A DNA stretch of 64,000 nucleotides, taken from NCBI RefSeq assembly GCF_030272615.1, contig NC_081412.1, positions 40,416,791 to 40,480,790 on the forward strand, given 5' to 3'. Below the pieces are notes generated by a model that was not told the DNA's origin, searched no databases, and was given only the letters and a program-made list of their open reading frames with translations. The stretch comes from Cryptomeria japonica (taxonomy: Eukaryota > Streptophyta > Pinopsida > Cupressales > Cupressaceae). This document shows positions 11,881 through 22,400 of the stretch, in pieces. Position 1 is the stretch's first letter. The number at the start of each line of letters is the position of its first letter. The position numbers and the translations under genes were made by a program.

Positions 11881-12380
11881 CCTAGGTTGTGTAATGCAGG
11901 AGCATCCCCGGTCAATGAGAAATCTTGCATCAACCAAAAACATTTCCTTTTAGTTTTGTTCTTTTTTAGTTCTTTATGCAATATTATGTGTTCTTGTCAG
12001 TTGGTACTGGTAGTTGATTTCTTTTCATGGAGGATCTTATTTTCAGTTTCTAGGCAAGTTTGTGTGCTTAATTCTACATTTTCAGTCCATTTGGGTTCTT
12101 TTCCGGTCAGATATCGCTTCGGGTTGACTGTTTCTGGGTTCTGGGACAGTTCTTGTGCTTACCGGTTGGTATTCCTTCATTATCGACGTGATTCTTTGCA
12201 TGTGGATCTATTTTGGGTCTTCTCCGATGTTCTGGCTGACCTTCCTTCTCAACTACACCTCTTGGTTGTTATTTTCCTAAAAGATCTTTTTAATTCTTAG
12301 GGGCGATGTAGTTACACATTTCATTTTCCTACATTGGTAAATGTAATCTTATGAGGCCGACCCGGATATGTTCCAGTGGG

Positions 12381-12390
12381 TATAAATATG
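12381..12390 (+). promoter_or_regulatory. Putative TATA box of the left LTR
   Basis: GGGTATAAATATG lies about 310 bp before the LTR end. It is conserved at 15109 in the right LTR and at 53234 in the paralogous copy, as expected for the U3/R boundary. Confidence 0.55.
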
Positions 12391-12694
12391 ATATTATGTA
12401 ATCATTTGTAGGGGCGGAGGAAGTAGAATTGAGATTCGCATTTTGTGATCTGGTTGATTCTTAGAGTCCTGGTTGGATTGTATCTCACTAATAGCCTTCA
12501 TGTAATTGGTTAACTACCACATGTTCTTTCATGATTATATGATGATAGCCAGATGGTTTCTAAAAGTTCTAAAGAAATAATATGATCCATTTATCCAATC
12601 TTGTTATATTTTTTTGATTCTTTCATTGTGTTACTCTTGCGGCATAAGCTAGTTGATTTTGTTTGAGGGTTTTATAGGTTATGGTTGTATCGAG

Positions 12695-12706
12695 TGGTAT
12701 CAGAGC
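12695..12706 (+). other. Primer-binding site, initiator-Met tRNA type
   Basis: TGGTATCAGAGC follows the LTR end after two bases. This is the common plant retroelement primer-binding site, complementary to the 3' end of tRNA-iMet. It fixes the 5' LTR boundary and the plus orientation of the element. Confidence 0.9.
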
Positions 12707-13560
12707 TAGTTATGGACTGGTTGGTGGAAGAATTGTTTGCAAGCATTGAGGCAATCCTTTGGGTGGACACATCGCCGATTGGATGCAAGTTGCATGTCTA
12801 TTCAATATATCACAGAGGGGAGGCAATTGAAACCGATAGTCAGATTGTCGAGTTGAGGCAGTTCATCGGAGTGGATGAGGAGAGGCCACCTAGAAGGATA
12901 AACCCTTAGAGGGTAGAGCAGATGATGGAAGAATTCTATAATGAAGTGAGGAACGGAATCTGAAATGCTTTGGTTGGTTTGGAGAAAAACCCTAAATCTG
13001 AGGATAAATATGAAGAAGTTGGTGAAGGGCTTGAAGAATCCAAAGGACCGGAAGATGAAAGAGAGGAAAGATTCTAAAGAGCAGTGGTGCAAGTGAGTAA
13101 AGTTCATAAAGTTGAAGTTTTCAACTTTTCTAGAACACTAAACCCGGAGGATCTGATCGATTGGATCAGAGAGTTAGAGGATTACTTTGAGTTTGAGGAT
13201 GTCAAGGACTCATAGAGAGTCTGGTTGGCATAAACTAACTTGAAAGGGCATGCTACCTTGTGGAGGAAATAATTGCAGAAATATAGAGTGGAGAATGGTG
13301 AATTGAGGATCACCCGGTGGAGACAAATGGTTGCAAGATTGAACACCAAGTTCATACTGGGAGACTATGAGTTGGAGTTGTTTAAGAAGTTGCAAAACTT
13401 GAAATAGAGAAATATGATTGTGAAGGAATATACTAAGGAATTCTATAAGGTGGCGATTAGATCTGGATAAAGAAAAGGTGGTGGGGTACATAAATGGACT
13501 TTCTTTTAACATTCAGGACGAGATGAGTATGATGAGGGTTTCCACAGTTGAAGAATCTTA
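12707..13560 (+). pseudogene. Gag N-terminal and central part
   Basis: The internal region encodes, with several stop codons, DLIDWIRELEDYFEFEDV, then GHATLWRK, RLNTKFILGDYELEL and EYTKEFYKVAIRSG, then YINGLSFNIQDEM. This order is that of the Ty3/gypsy Gag core (W..LE.YF, then A..WW, F..KY, L..EY...F..L). It then enters the right LTR in the same frame (RVSTVEE). Gag forms the particle shell of the element. The paralogous copy at 53573-54345 is better preserved in its second half. Nonsense codons, for example after FEDVKDS and WRK, make this a pseudogene. Confidence 0.75.
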
Positions 13561-15433
13561 CTAGTATGCTTTGAAGGCTAAGGAGAAGATGAGAAGAAGA
13601 TAATTGAATAGAGGGAAGGAGAATTTCAAATGACAAATGAGTGATAGTATGAAAAAACTGGTTGAGGAATATGAATCAAAAACTAAGTGGAGTAAAGAAC
13701 CAGAGCAAGGAGAATCCCTTATGTTTAGAAGAAAGGATATCAGATCTACTCAAAGGAAGAGTCTTTTTTGGACTATGTGTAAATAAGGTGGCAAGTGTTG
13801 TAAGGTTATTGTAGATAGTGGAAGTACTCAGAATTTGGTATCTTAGGGGATGGTTGTGAAGCTTGGTTTGAAGAGGCTTGAGAATCCTTGTCCTTATGAG
13901 GTAAGTTGGTTGCAAGATGATCAAAAGATAGAAGTAAAGGAGTAGTGTTTGTTGGATTTTAATATTGGGCCTTTTAGGGATGAGGTTTTGTGTGATGTTG
14001 TATCTATCAGTGCTTGTCATGTCTTGTTTGGAAACCCTTGGTAATTTGATAGAGGAGCTATTTATGAGTGTAGAAGAAACCTAGTCACTATTGAAAAGGA
14101 TGGGCAAAATTTCACATAGATTTCTTTGAAGGAGAAAGAGAACAGGGTGAAGAATCTGAGTCTTGAGAAAAGTTGCAGTACTAAGAAACCAGTAGCATAG
14201 GTTATACCAAAAGGTTTGAATAAAGATATGATAGAACCGGTTGTAGAGGTTATACCAGAGGGTGACATGAGTTTGTAGAAGGATCTGATAGATGAGCCTA
14301 ATGGACAGATGGAACCGGATAACAAAGAGATTATGGTGACAAACCAAATGAAGTCTTGTGGCAGAACATATCAGAGTTACAGAAGAAAGAGAGCAGTAAA
14401 AAAAGAAATTATGCAGATCTAAAGAAAAGGAAGAGAAACAAAGAGAGTCTGGAGTTAGAGAAACTGGTTGAGGCACCATAGAAGCTAAAGCAGAGGTTGG
14501 CAGATAACTAAGATGTTTGGATAAAAAATGAGCATGGCGTCTTTATCTTGAATCCTTTTAGATATTCATGAGTTGCCTCTCATGAAACATCTTTTTCTAC
14601 GTGGGTCATCGGATGCAAGAGCATCCCCGGTCGATGAGCAATCTTGCATCAACCAACAATATTTCCTTTTAGTTTTGTTCTTGTTTAGTTCTTTATGCAT
14701 TTTTCTATGTTCTTAGCACTTGGTACCAGTAGTTGCTTTCTTTTCATGGAAGATCTTATTTTTGGTTTCCTGGCTGGTCCGTGTGCTTAATTCCATATTT
14801 TCAGTCCATTTGGGTTCTTTTTTTATCAGTTATCACTTTCGATTGACTACTTCTGGTTTCTAAGATAGTTCTTGTTCTTACCGGTTGGTTTTCCTTCATT
14901 ACCAACGTGATTCTTGGCGTGTGGATCTATTTTGGGGCTTGTTTGGTGTTCTTTGGTATGTGGCCGACCTTCCAGCTGAATGACACCTCTTGGTTGTTAT
15001 TTTCTGGAAAGATCTCTTTACTTCTTAGAGCTGACCTAAGTACATGTTTCATTTTCCTGAATTGGTAAATGTAATATTATGAGGCCGACCTGGATACGAT
15101 TTGGTGGGTATAAATATGATATTATGTAATAATTTGTAGGGGCAAAGGAAGTAGAATTGAGATTGAGGATTGAGATTTGCATTTTGTGATCCGGTTGATT
15201 CTTAGAATCCTGGTTGGATTGTATCTAGCTTATAGCCTGCATGTAGTCGATTAACTACCAGATGTTTTTTGATGATTATATGATGATAACCAGATGGTTA
15301 ACAGAAGTTTTAAAGCAATAATATGTTCTGTTTATGCAAGCTTGCTATGTTTTCTTGTTGCTTTTGTTGTGTTACTCTTGCTGCATATGTCAGTGGATTC
15401 TCTTTGAGGGTTTTACCGGTTATGGTTGCATCA
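13533..15433 (+). repeat. Right (3') long terminal repeat
   Basis: Starts TGAGGGTTTCCACAG inside the gag reading frame and ends tgcatca immediately before ACTTC. It contains the gag end and a protease region with the catalytic Asp still present (VIVDSGST near 13808), a TATA box at 15109-15116 and the non-coding U3/R/U5 part. The sequence just before it (gagatgagtatga) is purine-rich and could be the polypurine tract used to start plus-strand synthesis. Confidence 0.85.
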
Positions 15434-15438
15434 ACTTC
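15434..15438 (+). repeat. Target-site duplication ACTTC, right copy
   Basis: Directly follows the tgcatca end of the right LTR and matches 10823-10827. Confidence 0.85.
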
Positions 15439-16003
15439 TTTCAGAATTCTCCCTTCTAAGGATGAAGCTTTGGTTAATAATGTTGATCTTTCTCCTAAAA
15501 TGTTCCTCTCCCATGAGAGTATCTTAGAGCAAGTGGATGATATAATAAACACTTTCCATAATGTTACCTTACCTTCCATAAATGATACCTCTCCTATTGA
15601 AAAAGTGTTGATAGACATTGACTTATCCTCTCCCAAACTTGGTCCTACCAATGAGGGCACATTTGTGCGTGAAGAGGTTATGAGCACTTCTTTCAAAACT
15701 CTCCCTTCTAGGGATGAAGCTTTTAATAATGATGTTCATCTTTCTCCTAAAATTTACCTCCCCCATAAGGATCATTTAGTGCAATTGGATGGTGTTGTCA
15801 TCCCCTACAATCATTTCACTGAATTTACCACTAGAGATAAAGAATTAATGAGTGATGTTTGTCATTCTCCTAAATCTTGTCCTACTCATAAAGATACCTT
15901 GAAGCAAGAGGATGAATACCATACTTTCAATCTAGGTGTGAACCTCTTTGCCTTTCATGCTTTCCCCCTTCTCCCTTGTCCCCTCTCAAAACCATTAGAT
16001 TAG
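15439..16003 (+). pseudogene. Right half of the interrupted repeat-peptide ORF
   Basis: An open frame of about 190 codons made of about four units of 38-45 residues. Unit features are an F-x-x-L-P-S-(K/R)-D-E-A start, then D-(L/V)-H/D-LSPK, then P-H-K/E-D/S-x-L-x-Q-x-D. Examples are LPSKDEALVNNVDLSPK, TLPSRDEAFNNDVHLSPK and SPKSCPTHKDTLKQED. It joins in register to the KETINTS end left of the inserted element. I do not recognise the family. Its position in a mobile block and its internal repetition suggest an element-borne spacer protein rather than a host enzyme. The preceding open codons from 15323 belong to the LTR. Confidence 0.55.
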
Positions 16004-16580
16004 GTCCTATTTGCACTCAAATTGATAAAGAAGCTGACCTTCTCCGAAGACACAACCTCACTTTTGTAAGTCCCACACTTGGGAGGTTGTTTCCATATTT
16101 CACAAGGTTGATCATCAAGGTTGGTCATCAAGTGCAAAATTTTGTGACAATAGAAATGTATGTCTATTATAAAAAATCCCTCACTTTTGGTAAAAAGTAT
16201 GTTATCCTTCATCAATAATTCCTTTACCTTGTAGTAGGATGAAGGTATGAATCCATGTTCTCCTTCCTTTCTTTTGGTTAATGATGTTAGTTTTGTTGAA
16301 AACATCTTCTTGGAGGTAGATGTCTTCGAACAAATATCTGATCTTCCTTCTCCTCCAAAGGATTCCCTTTACACTTGTTACAAGATATCTCTTTAACAAG
16401 TATCTTTTCGTTGGTTCTAAGAGTCCTATCTATTTACCTTGAATTTATGTACATTGTTACCTAAAGGATATCTCCTTGGTGTTGAAGTTCTGTATCATTG
16501 TTTCTATCTTTCTTAAAACATCAACATACCTTTATGTTCATACATTAAGAGAGGGCATACGTAATGCACTCTTTGTAATA
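16004..16580. other. Non-coding tail after the repeat-peptide ORF
   Basis: No motif is recognisable. Short frames on both strands are of low complexity. Confidence 0.4.
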
Positions 16581-16600
16581 TATATATATATATATATATG
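16581..16600. repeat. (TA)n microsatellite
   Basis: An uninterrupted run of about ten TA dinucleotides. Confidence 0.85.
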
Positions 16601-16701
16601 TCTTATGCGAGGTGTTCATTCACAAAACTAGACCCAATTCTTAAAGGAGATGCTTCATTCCAAAAACTAGAAACAACATTTTTATATGTCTTATATGGGA
16701 T

Positions 16702-17735
16702 ATGTTGGAAACAATGCAGCAAACTGCGAGGGGGGGGGGGGGGGTTGAATCAGTTTGCTCAAAGACTAAGTACAACTTAAACCACAAATCAGATCTGATA
16801 ATTAACAGTTAAAGCGTGAAACAACACCACATCAATAATGCACATAACACCAAGATTGTTGATGTGGAAAACTTGGTTAAGGGAAAAAAATGATGGGAAG
16901 CTACCCACAATGAGATAGTACCTTGTGAAGAGTAAGTGAAATATTACAATGGGAATGAACATGCATTCAGACACACTATCTAGAGGTCACTGCTCAAACA
17001 AGAAACCCAGAAGGGCTACAAACCTTAGGGAAGGCTCATTTCCTTATAGGAAGTTTCACTAACTTACAAAAGAATTCAGAAGACAATCCAGATTACATGA
17101 ACTATGAAAATAACATCTACATATGCCTAGGTATAGTTTTGGTTAAACTCACTATCAAATCTTCTTTACAACACACTTCTTCCCATAACTTCATACAACT
17201 TCCCTGCTATTGAATGATCGATACAATATTCGCACATAACATGATACCTCTCAATAATTATTACATTCATTTATACAAGTCATCGACCCATGAAATAAAG
17301 GTCAACTCAACACATGCTACATATTATAAAAATATAGTTACATATGCTATAACAACACATGCGGATCAAAAAAATGTCAGATAAGACATAGTCTAGACCT
17401 AAACAACCACTGTAAATATGAAACATCTCCAATAATTATGCCTTGATCATCCGCAACACACTACCAAAACATGAAGAACATCACTGGACAAGGAAAATAT
17501 TCAATAACGTGCACAATAATCAATGCAGACCATCAATACGGATAGAACACGATCTAGAGACATTCACAAGCAACATGAATTGAACCACAACAACCTGGAT
17601 TAATAGAATCATCATCATCTCACTACCAGAGCTCAAGAACACCAACATAACTGACTGTCAAGCTAAAATATTTTCTTGTGGATTTCCAAATCATGAACCA
17701 ATCAAACTGAGGACACACATCAACATCCAAAATAC
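16702..17735. other. Non-coding, possibly a solo LTR
   Basis: Begins tgttggaaacaatgcagc and contains a run of G near 16731-16744. No coding motif is visible. The TG start and overall length would suit a solo LTR, but I find no clear CA-type end, target duplication or partner copy. Confidence 0.3.
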
Positions 17736-17942
17736 ATCCACTAGTACATTTGGGTCAAAATTTTGACGGCAAATCGTCGAAATTCCGACACAATTTCATC
17801 GCACTACTGACAAAAAAAGCCATCAAAAACTTTGTGTCAGAAGTTTCGACTATCCTTGTGGTCATCGCAATTCCGACATCACCTCCAACCTTTCCAATGG
17901 CCACCATGGATGCTCATACCCTGAAAGAATACCGTCGCGATC

Positions 17943-18187
17943 TCGGCCTATCGTCGGAATTCCGACTCCAAAGGGTAAAATTCCGACAGAGGAGTGCCGT
18001 CAGATGCACAGCATCCTCATCGTAACTCTCCTGGAGGCCATTTTGATGCACATCATCCTCGTCGGAACTCTCCTAGAGGCCATCATAAATGGCCTCCAGG
18101 AGAGTTTCGACGAGGATGCTATGCATCCGATGACACTCCTCTATCAGAATTTTACCCTTTGGAGTTGGAATTCCGATGATAGGCCGA
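17943..18187. repeat. Inverted repeat, two 100-bp arms with a 45-bp loop
   Basis: The left arm (17943-18042) and right arm (18088-18187) are complementary along their whole length with scattered mismatches, most of them CG against TG or CA. The loop holds a third, partial direct copy of the inner left arm (about 18047-18083). Both outer arms contain a GTCGGAATTCCGAC-like palindrome, perfect at 17953-17966. Related ttccgac motifs lie upstream from 17755. It could be a foldback or MITE-type element or the source of a hairpin RNA. Confidence 0.85.
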
Positions 18188-18214
18188 TTTTTCGGAAATT
18201 TTTTTTTTATAGAA

Positions 18215-18405
18215 AAAGATTGACATTGGTATCTCTCTTCTATCTCTCTTCTCTATCCCTCTGTACTATCTCTCTTCTCTCTCCCCTCTCTAGGTCTCTT
18301 TCTCCATCCCTCTCTTCTTCTCTCCCTCTCTACTTCTCTTTCTCTACCCTCTCCAGGTCATTATCTCTTCCTCTCACCCTCTCTCTCTCTCTCACCTCTA
18401 TAGGC
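18215..18405. repeat. CT-rich low-complexity tract
   Basis: Long imperfect tctctc/tctccc stretch. The frame read through it is an artefact of composition. Confidence 0.85.
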
Positions 18406-19190
18406 CTCACCTTCCATTCCTCCATCATTACCCATGTTGTCAAGTTGCAAGATATTTCCCAAAGTACTTGGTTGCTAGGGTTGATTTGCTTAAGTGTTGG
18501 AGTCGGAGTTAGATGAGACCTGCATGATTAAGCTATATTAAGTGATCAAGTCACCAAGATCTCAATTGTAAACATGACTAGGTTCTAGGGTTTTAGGGTA
18601 GCATAGGTCAAGATTGAGGTATGGTGGTCAAGATTTACCTTCCAATGACAAAAGACATCCAAATGATGAAGAATGAAGGCAATGAACTCATAGAATTTTG
18701 GAGGAGATAATTTGACTAAGTTAAAATTTTGTTTAAGTCATGGTCATGATACTAGCTTGCTCATCAAGAGCAATTTGTGTGAATGAACCCTAGAAATGTG
18801 CCCATGCTAGAGAAGCAAGAATTCCAATAAAACCTAAGGCAATGCTAGTAAGGGGTCAAAATGAAAGAATTAGGGTACAAAAAACAAAATTTGGCTAAGT
18901 CGAGATGTTGCTCAAGGATGACCTAAATCATGGAGTGTAAATCAATCATGAAACATGAGAATGGATAGGTCTTGACCCAAGCAACGTAAGTTCCCCTTGT
19001 GATTCCAACAGATATCACATCACAATCATTGAGTCTATCTGCAATATAAAGTCAAGACTTGACTATTGGAATCTTGGAGTCATCCCATTTGATCACGTAG
19101 TTTAGCACTTGGGAGGATTTTGTTCAAGAGAGGATAGAATACTTAGTATTTTATTTTGTGTTGCATAGTGCATAAAAAACACATGAATAG
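18406..19190. other. Non-coding stretch, nothing recognised
   Basis: No motif-bearing frame, repeat or terminus is visible on either strand. Confidence 0.4.
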
Positions 19191-19196
19191 AAACCA

Positions 19197-19330
19197 TTGA
19201 AAGGTTTGGTTAAAGCCTTCGAATCACAATCTCTACGAGAAGCTATCAAGAGTGCCCAGAATTTGGAAACTTTAGTATCCAAGAACATAATTCATAAGGC
19301 ACCAATTTTAGAGCAACCAAAGAAGCCTAT
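19197..19330 (+). pseudogene. Possible retroelement gag fragment
   Basis: A short frame reads GLVKAFESQSLREAIKSAQNLE and stays open to the LTR-like repeat at 19334. A glycine-leucine start followed by LxxAIxxAxxLE resembles the end of the Ty3/gypsy Gag core. The match is short and no other retroelement protein is adjacent, so this is tentative. Confidence 0.3.
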
Positions 19331-19333
19331 CAA

Positions 19334-19600
19334 TGTAATATTTTATTTACCTTGGATATGTTTTATCCTAAGTGTGGTATTCCACTATTAAAAAGCTTAA
19401 TTAGGTAATATTTTTACTTAGGTAGAATAAGATAATGAGTTGCACATTCTCCTTCATTGATTGAGATTCTACTTTTTCCTTGTCACAAATTTGGAAACTT
19501 GGATAAGCAATTTCTTTTTTTGGTTTTCTACCTCTTCATGATCCTCATGGATTTGGAATCTTGGAAGCTATATATTGTAGGTTTTTCCTCCATTAACATA
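19334..19600 (+). repeat. Left copy of a diverged LTR-like direct repeat
   Basis: Starts TGTAATATTTTATTTACC. The copy at 22133 starts TGTACCATTTTATTCACC, and both continue through ggatatgttttatc, gcacattctccttc, aatttggaaact and ttggttttctacct. The right limit is unclear because similarity fades after about 260 bp. Confidence 0.55.
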
Positions 19601-22132
19601 TCAAATGAAACTATTGTGATCTTTCATATCTTAACATACCAAGGGCTTAAGTTTGGGGATGATAGGGGGATGCCGAAGGGGTGGGGTGGGATGCAAATAT
19701 ATATACAACTTAAAAAATTAATTATAAAAGGATGTGTATAGAATAAGTATAACAACTGTAAATAAAACTTTACCACACTATGTAAATTTTACAATAAACA
19801 TTAAAAATATGTCAATGATTGCATTGAAATTTGAACATTAACAATGGTGGTAGAGTTTTGGAACTTTTGGGAACAAACTAAGAATAAGTATAAGAATTGC
19901 AGATGAAACTTTGGCATACTAAGTGTTTAAACTAGTCAACATAAAAAAAATGGAAACAATTGCATTAACAATAAGAATGGTGGGTAGAGGTTTGGGGTCA
20001 ATGGGTAGTGCCCCTTGTGGGGGGTTTGGGGCAGAGCGCCCATCAAGGTTAGGGGGCATTGCCAAACCTTTAATATGGATGACATTTTCACAATAATTTC
20101 ACCATTTTTGTTTAGAATTGGAGTTTCTAATTGGAGGCCATGGGAGACTCATAGGCATCCCCAAGATGGTCAAGAGACTCCTTGGAGTCCCTAGGACGTC
20201 CCTAAGTGGTGTGGCAAGGGGATGTTTCCCCTAAGTATTGCATCCTGAAAAAATAGGGATTTTGGAGGGGGGTAAGGGGTCCCCATGTTTCAATGGTTTC
20301 AAAAGATTCTAAGTTTTTTTTTTATCTTGTCATAACAAAATATACTCCTCTTGCATCCTTGGATGATTTGAAAATTGAAAACAATTTGACAAGAAAAAAC
20401 TAACTTCTAAAGTTTAGACTTAGTTTTCTTTTTTTATCCAAGTCACTACAACATTTCAATGATCAAAGTAGCTTTTTTTTTGCTGGTTTCAAAGCATCCA
20501 AAAGGCTTGAGAAATTCAATATTATCTTTCATTCCACCAAAATTGGAGATCAAGAAGCATGCTCACAAACAAGGATTTGTTTGTAACTTAAGGCAATCGA
20601 CTAGTTTTTGGGGCATTTTTAGGTCTAAAGAACCTACCATTGTGTCAAAAAGGCCCATAAGACCCCATTTTCAACTAAAACTTGTCTCTTTTGGTCGTAG
20701 AAGCATTTAAGGAAAAACAAAATCACACAACCAATGATATGCCTATACCATACATATTTGAGTTAAAATAAAAATAAAAAATTGACAAGGTTTGGAGACC
20801 ATTGAACAATTTGAGAGATTGCTAATACATACACTCAATTTATAAAGTCTCAATTTGATGTACTTAATCTTTGAGAGTCCTATACAAAATCATTTTGTAA
20901 TTGCGAACTAAGATAAATTTCTATTTTTGGCAGTTTTCATCATGGATTATGGTATTAAATTCCGACATTCTATTGTCAAGATAAATTCAGAGAACCATTT
21001 GTACTTGAAACAAGGGATAGTAAAAAATTACATTATGTAGGATCTTCTACCCTATCTCATTGAATTCATTCCTACACCAAGCGACTATGAACAAAAGCGT
21101 AGGTATTTAACAACAATGACATGGTCCATGGACTAGTGATCCTCCTCTTGATACTCCATCTACAAATGAGAACATCTCTTATACACGTTGCTACTTCAGA
21201 ATTAAAAGTTGCTTCTTCTAGAACTTTCCATGATTCTTTTCAATAGGATTATATGTCTTCTAGATTCACCCCACTAGGACACATTCCTATCAAGCATCTT
21301 TATTTTTTTGAAAAGTAGACCACATTTCAGATCTAGATGACACCATAATGATTTTGATTTCCTCTTGCAAGATATTCCTCCATCATGTATTGCTTCATCA
21401 AAGTTCAAATTTGCTTCTTCAAGGGCTCTCAATGATTCTCTATATAGGATTCTTTGTGTCTATGAGATCCACTTCATTGGGAGGCCTACTTAAACATTTC
21501 ACATCTATTTGTGGACTCTCACCTTTCAAATATTGATGAAACAATTGAGAATATTTGTCTTCTCATTGATGACAATGCCCATCGAGTTACATCATCTCCC
21601 ATTGTAAATTCACTTGTTCTATCCCCACCATATCATGCAACATGACACATTCTATTTCACATTAATTAAGGTCTCACACTTCAATGATTGTAGTCCCTAA
21701 ATCTTCTATGGAACAATCATAGCTTAACATCAACATCAAGACACATGAGTCACTTCAAAAACCATACATCTAAATTCCTTTCTACATTCCACTTGAATGG
21801 GATTTCAACAATTTGACAACTCAAGATTTCCATATTGTGAAAGGAAGGTGCACCATTTGTTGCAAATGAACCTACTACAACATTCACCATTCAACATTTT
21901 GCATTGTTTTTCTCTCTTCTTTGTGGAGGCACCAACTTTAGGGGATGGGGTGGGTCTATATTATCCTTCACATATGTCACTTGGGATGGAGTTTTGTCCT
22001 ATGGATTTTCTAGTCTCTACTTTGAGAGGGTACACTCTCTTTATAATTTGGGGTTATTTCATATTTTACATGGATACCTAACCTTGTGACCCATTTCTTC
22101 TTACCTCAATTGCACTTAAGGGGGTGTGCCAA
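19601..22132 (+). mobile_element. Internal region between the two LTR-like repeats
   Basis: About 2.5 kb without recognisable gag or pol. It contains degenerate internal repetition near 21180-21500, where cttcttc, aatgattctctat and aggattctttgtgtct-like phrases recur. A purine run aaggggg at about 22118-22124 lies just before the right repeat, where a polypurine tract would be expected. I infer a decayed or non-autonomous LTR element in plus orientation. Confidence 0.4.
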
Positions 22133-22400
22133 TGTACCATTTTATTCACCAAGTGGATATGTTTTATCGTAAGTATGATATTGCATTTGTTTGTTTAGTT
22201 TACTTAAGTAATTTCTTTTAACTTGAGATAATGACTTGCACATTCTCCTTCTTTCATAGGATTATGTTTTTTTCCTTATCCTCAAAAATTTGGAAACTAG
22301 GATAAACAATTCCTTGTCTTTTGGTTTTCTATCTTATCCTCATCTTCATCCTCATGGATTAAAAATCTTGGATATCCAGTGAAGATATTGTGAACTTTTT
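22133..22400 (+). repeat. Right copy of the diverged LTR-like direct repeat
   Basis: See the left copy. The preceding aagggggtgtgccaa would fit a polypurine tract followed by the LTR start. Confidence 0.55.

Larger units (their letters stand above)
10828..12692 (+). repeat. Left (5') long terminal repeat
   Basis: Runs from TGAGGG to tgtatcg, the last base being A in the other copies. The first about 1050 bp encode gag-end and protease sequence. The remaining about 800 bp are non-coding, from near gagcatccccggtc to the TATA box and the end. The right repeat and the copy at 51674-53558 align along its whole length. Confidence 0.85.
7905..14560. repeat. Duplicated block, copy 1 (paralogous to 48930-55338)
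   Basis: Starting at atagaagagtcacggtcgcc, this stretch matches the region from about 48930 in the same order and orientation. Shared parts are the ggatggagtaatgatgggta segment, the interval around 9400-10330, the chimeric repeat-peptide/retroelement junction near 10828 and the LTR element itself. Upstream of 7905 the two copies are unrelated. Copy 1 carries an extra internal tandem duplication, and copy 2 carries about 45 extra bp near its start. The second copy is cut at 55338 by another retroelement, so its true right end is unknown. Confidence 0.85.
10828..15433 (+). mobile_element. Non-autonomous Ty3/gypsy element with gag-protease sequence inside its LTRs
   Basis: Two direct repeats, 10828-12692 and 13533-15433, both start TGAGGGTTTCCACAG. 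The left ends tgtatcg and the right ends tgcatca. They flank an internal region of only about 840 bp. ACTTC target duplications border the whole, and a tRNA-iMet-type primer-binding site follows the left repeat. Each repeat carries gag C-terminal and aspartic-protease sequence, then a non-coding part with a TATA box. The internal region carries the start of gag, whose reading frame runs into the right repeat. No reverse transcriptase, RNase H or integrase is present, so movement would need enzymes from another element. Many nonsense codons show that the copy is dead. Confidence 0.85.

Noticed and set aside
15310-15696. Minus-strand frame of 128 codons over the repeat-peptide ORF
   Set aside because: It is a shadow of the plus-strand repeat units, and the LSPK/HKD pattern is only meaningful on the plus strand.
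17739-17744. CACTAG at the left of the hairpin region as a CACTA-type terminus
   Set aside because: No matching inverted end or 3-bp target duplication is visible. The six bases alone are not evidence.
18004-18516. Plus-strand frame of 170 codons through the hairpin and the CT tract
   Set aside because: It runs through the inverted repeat and a Ser/Leu-coding low-complexity tract, with no protein motif.
21797-22089. Overlapping open frames of 94 and 61 codons
   Set aside because: No recognisable motif. They lie just before the right LTR-like repeat, where non-coding 3' sequence is expected.
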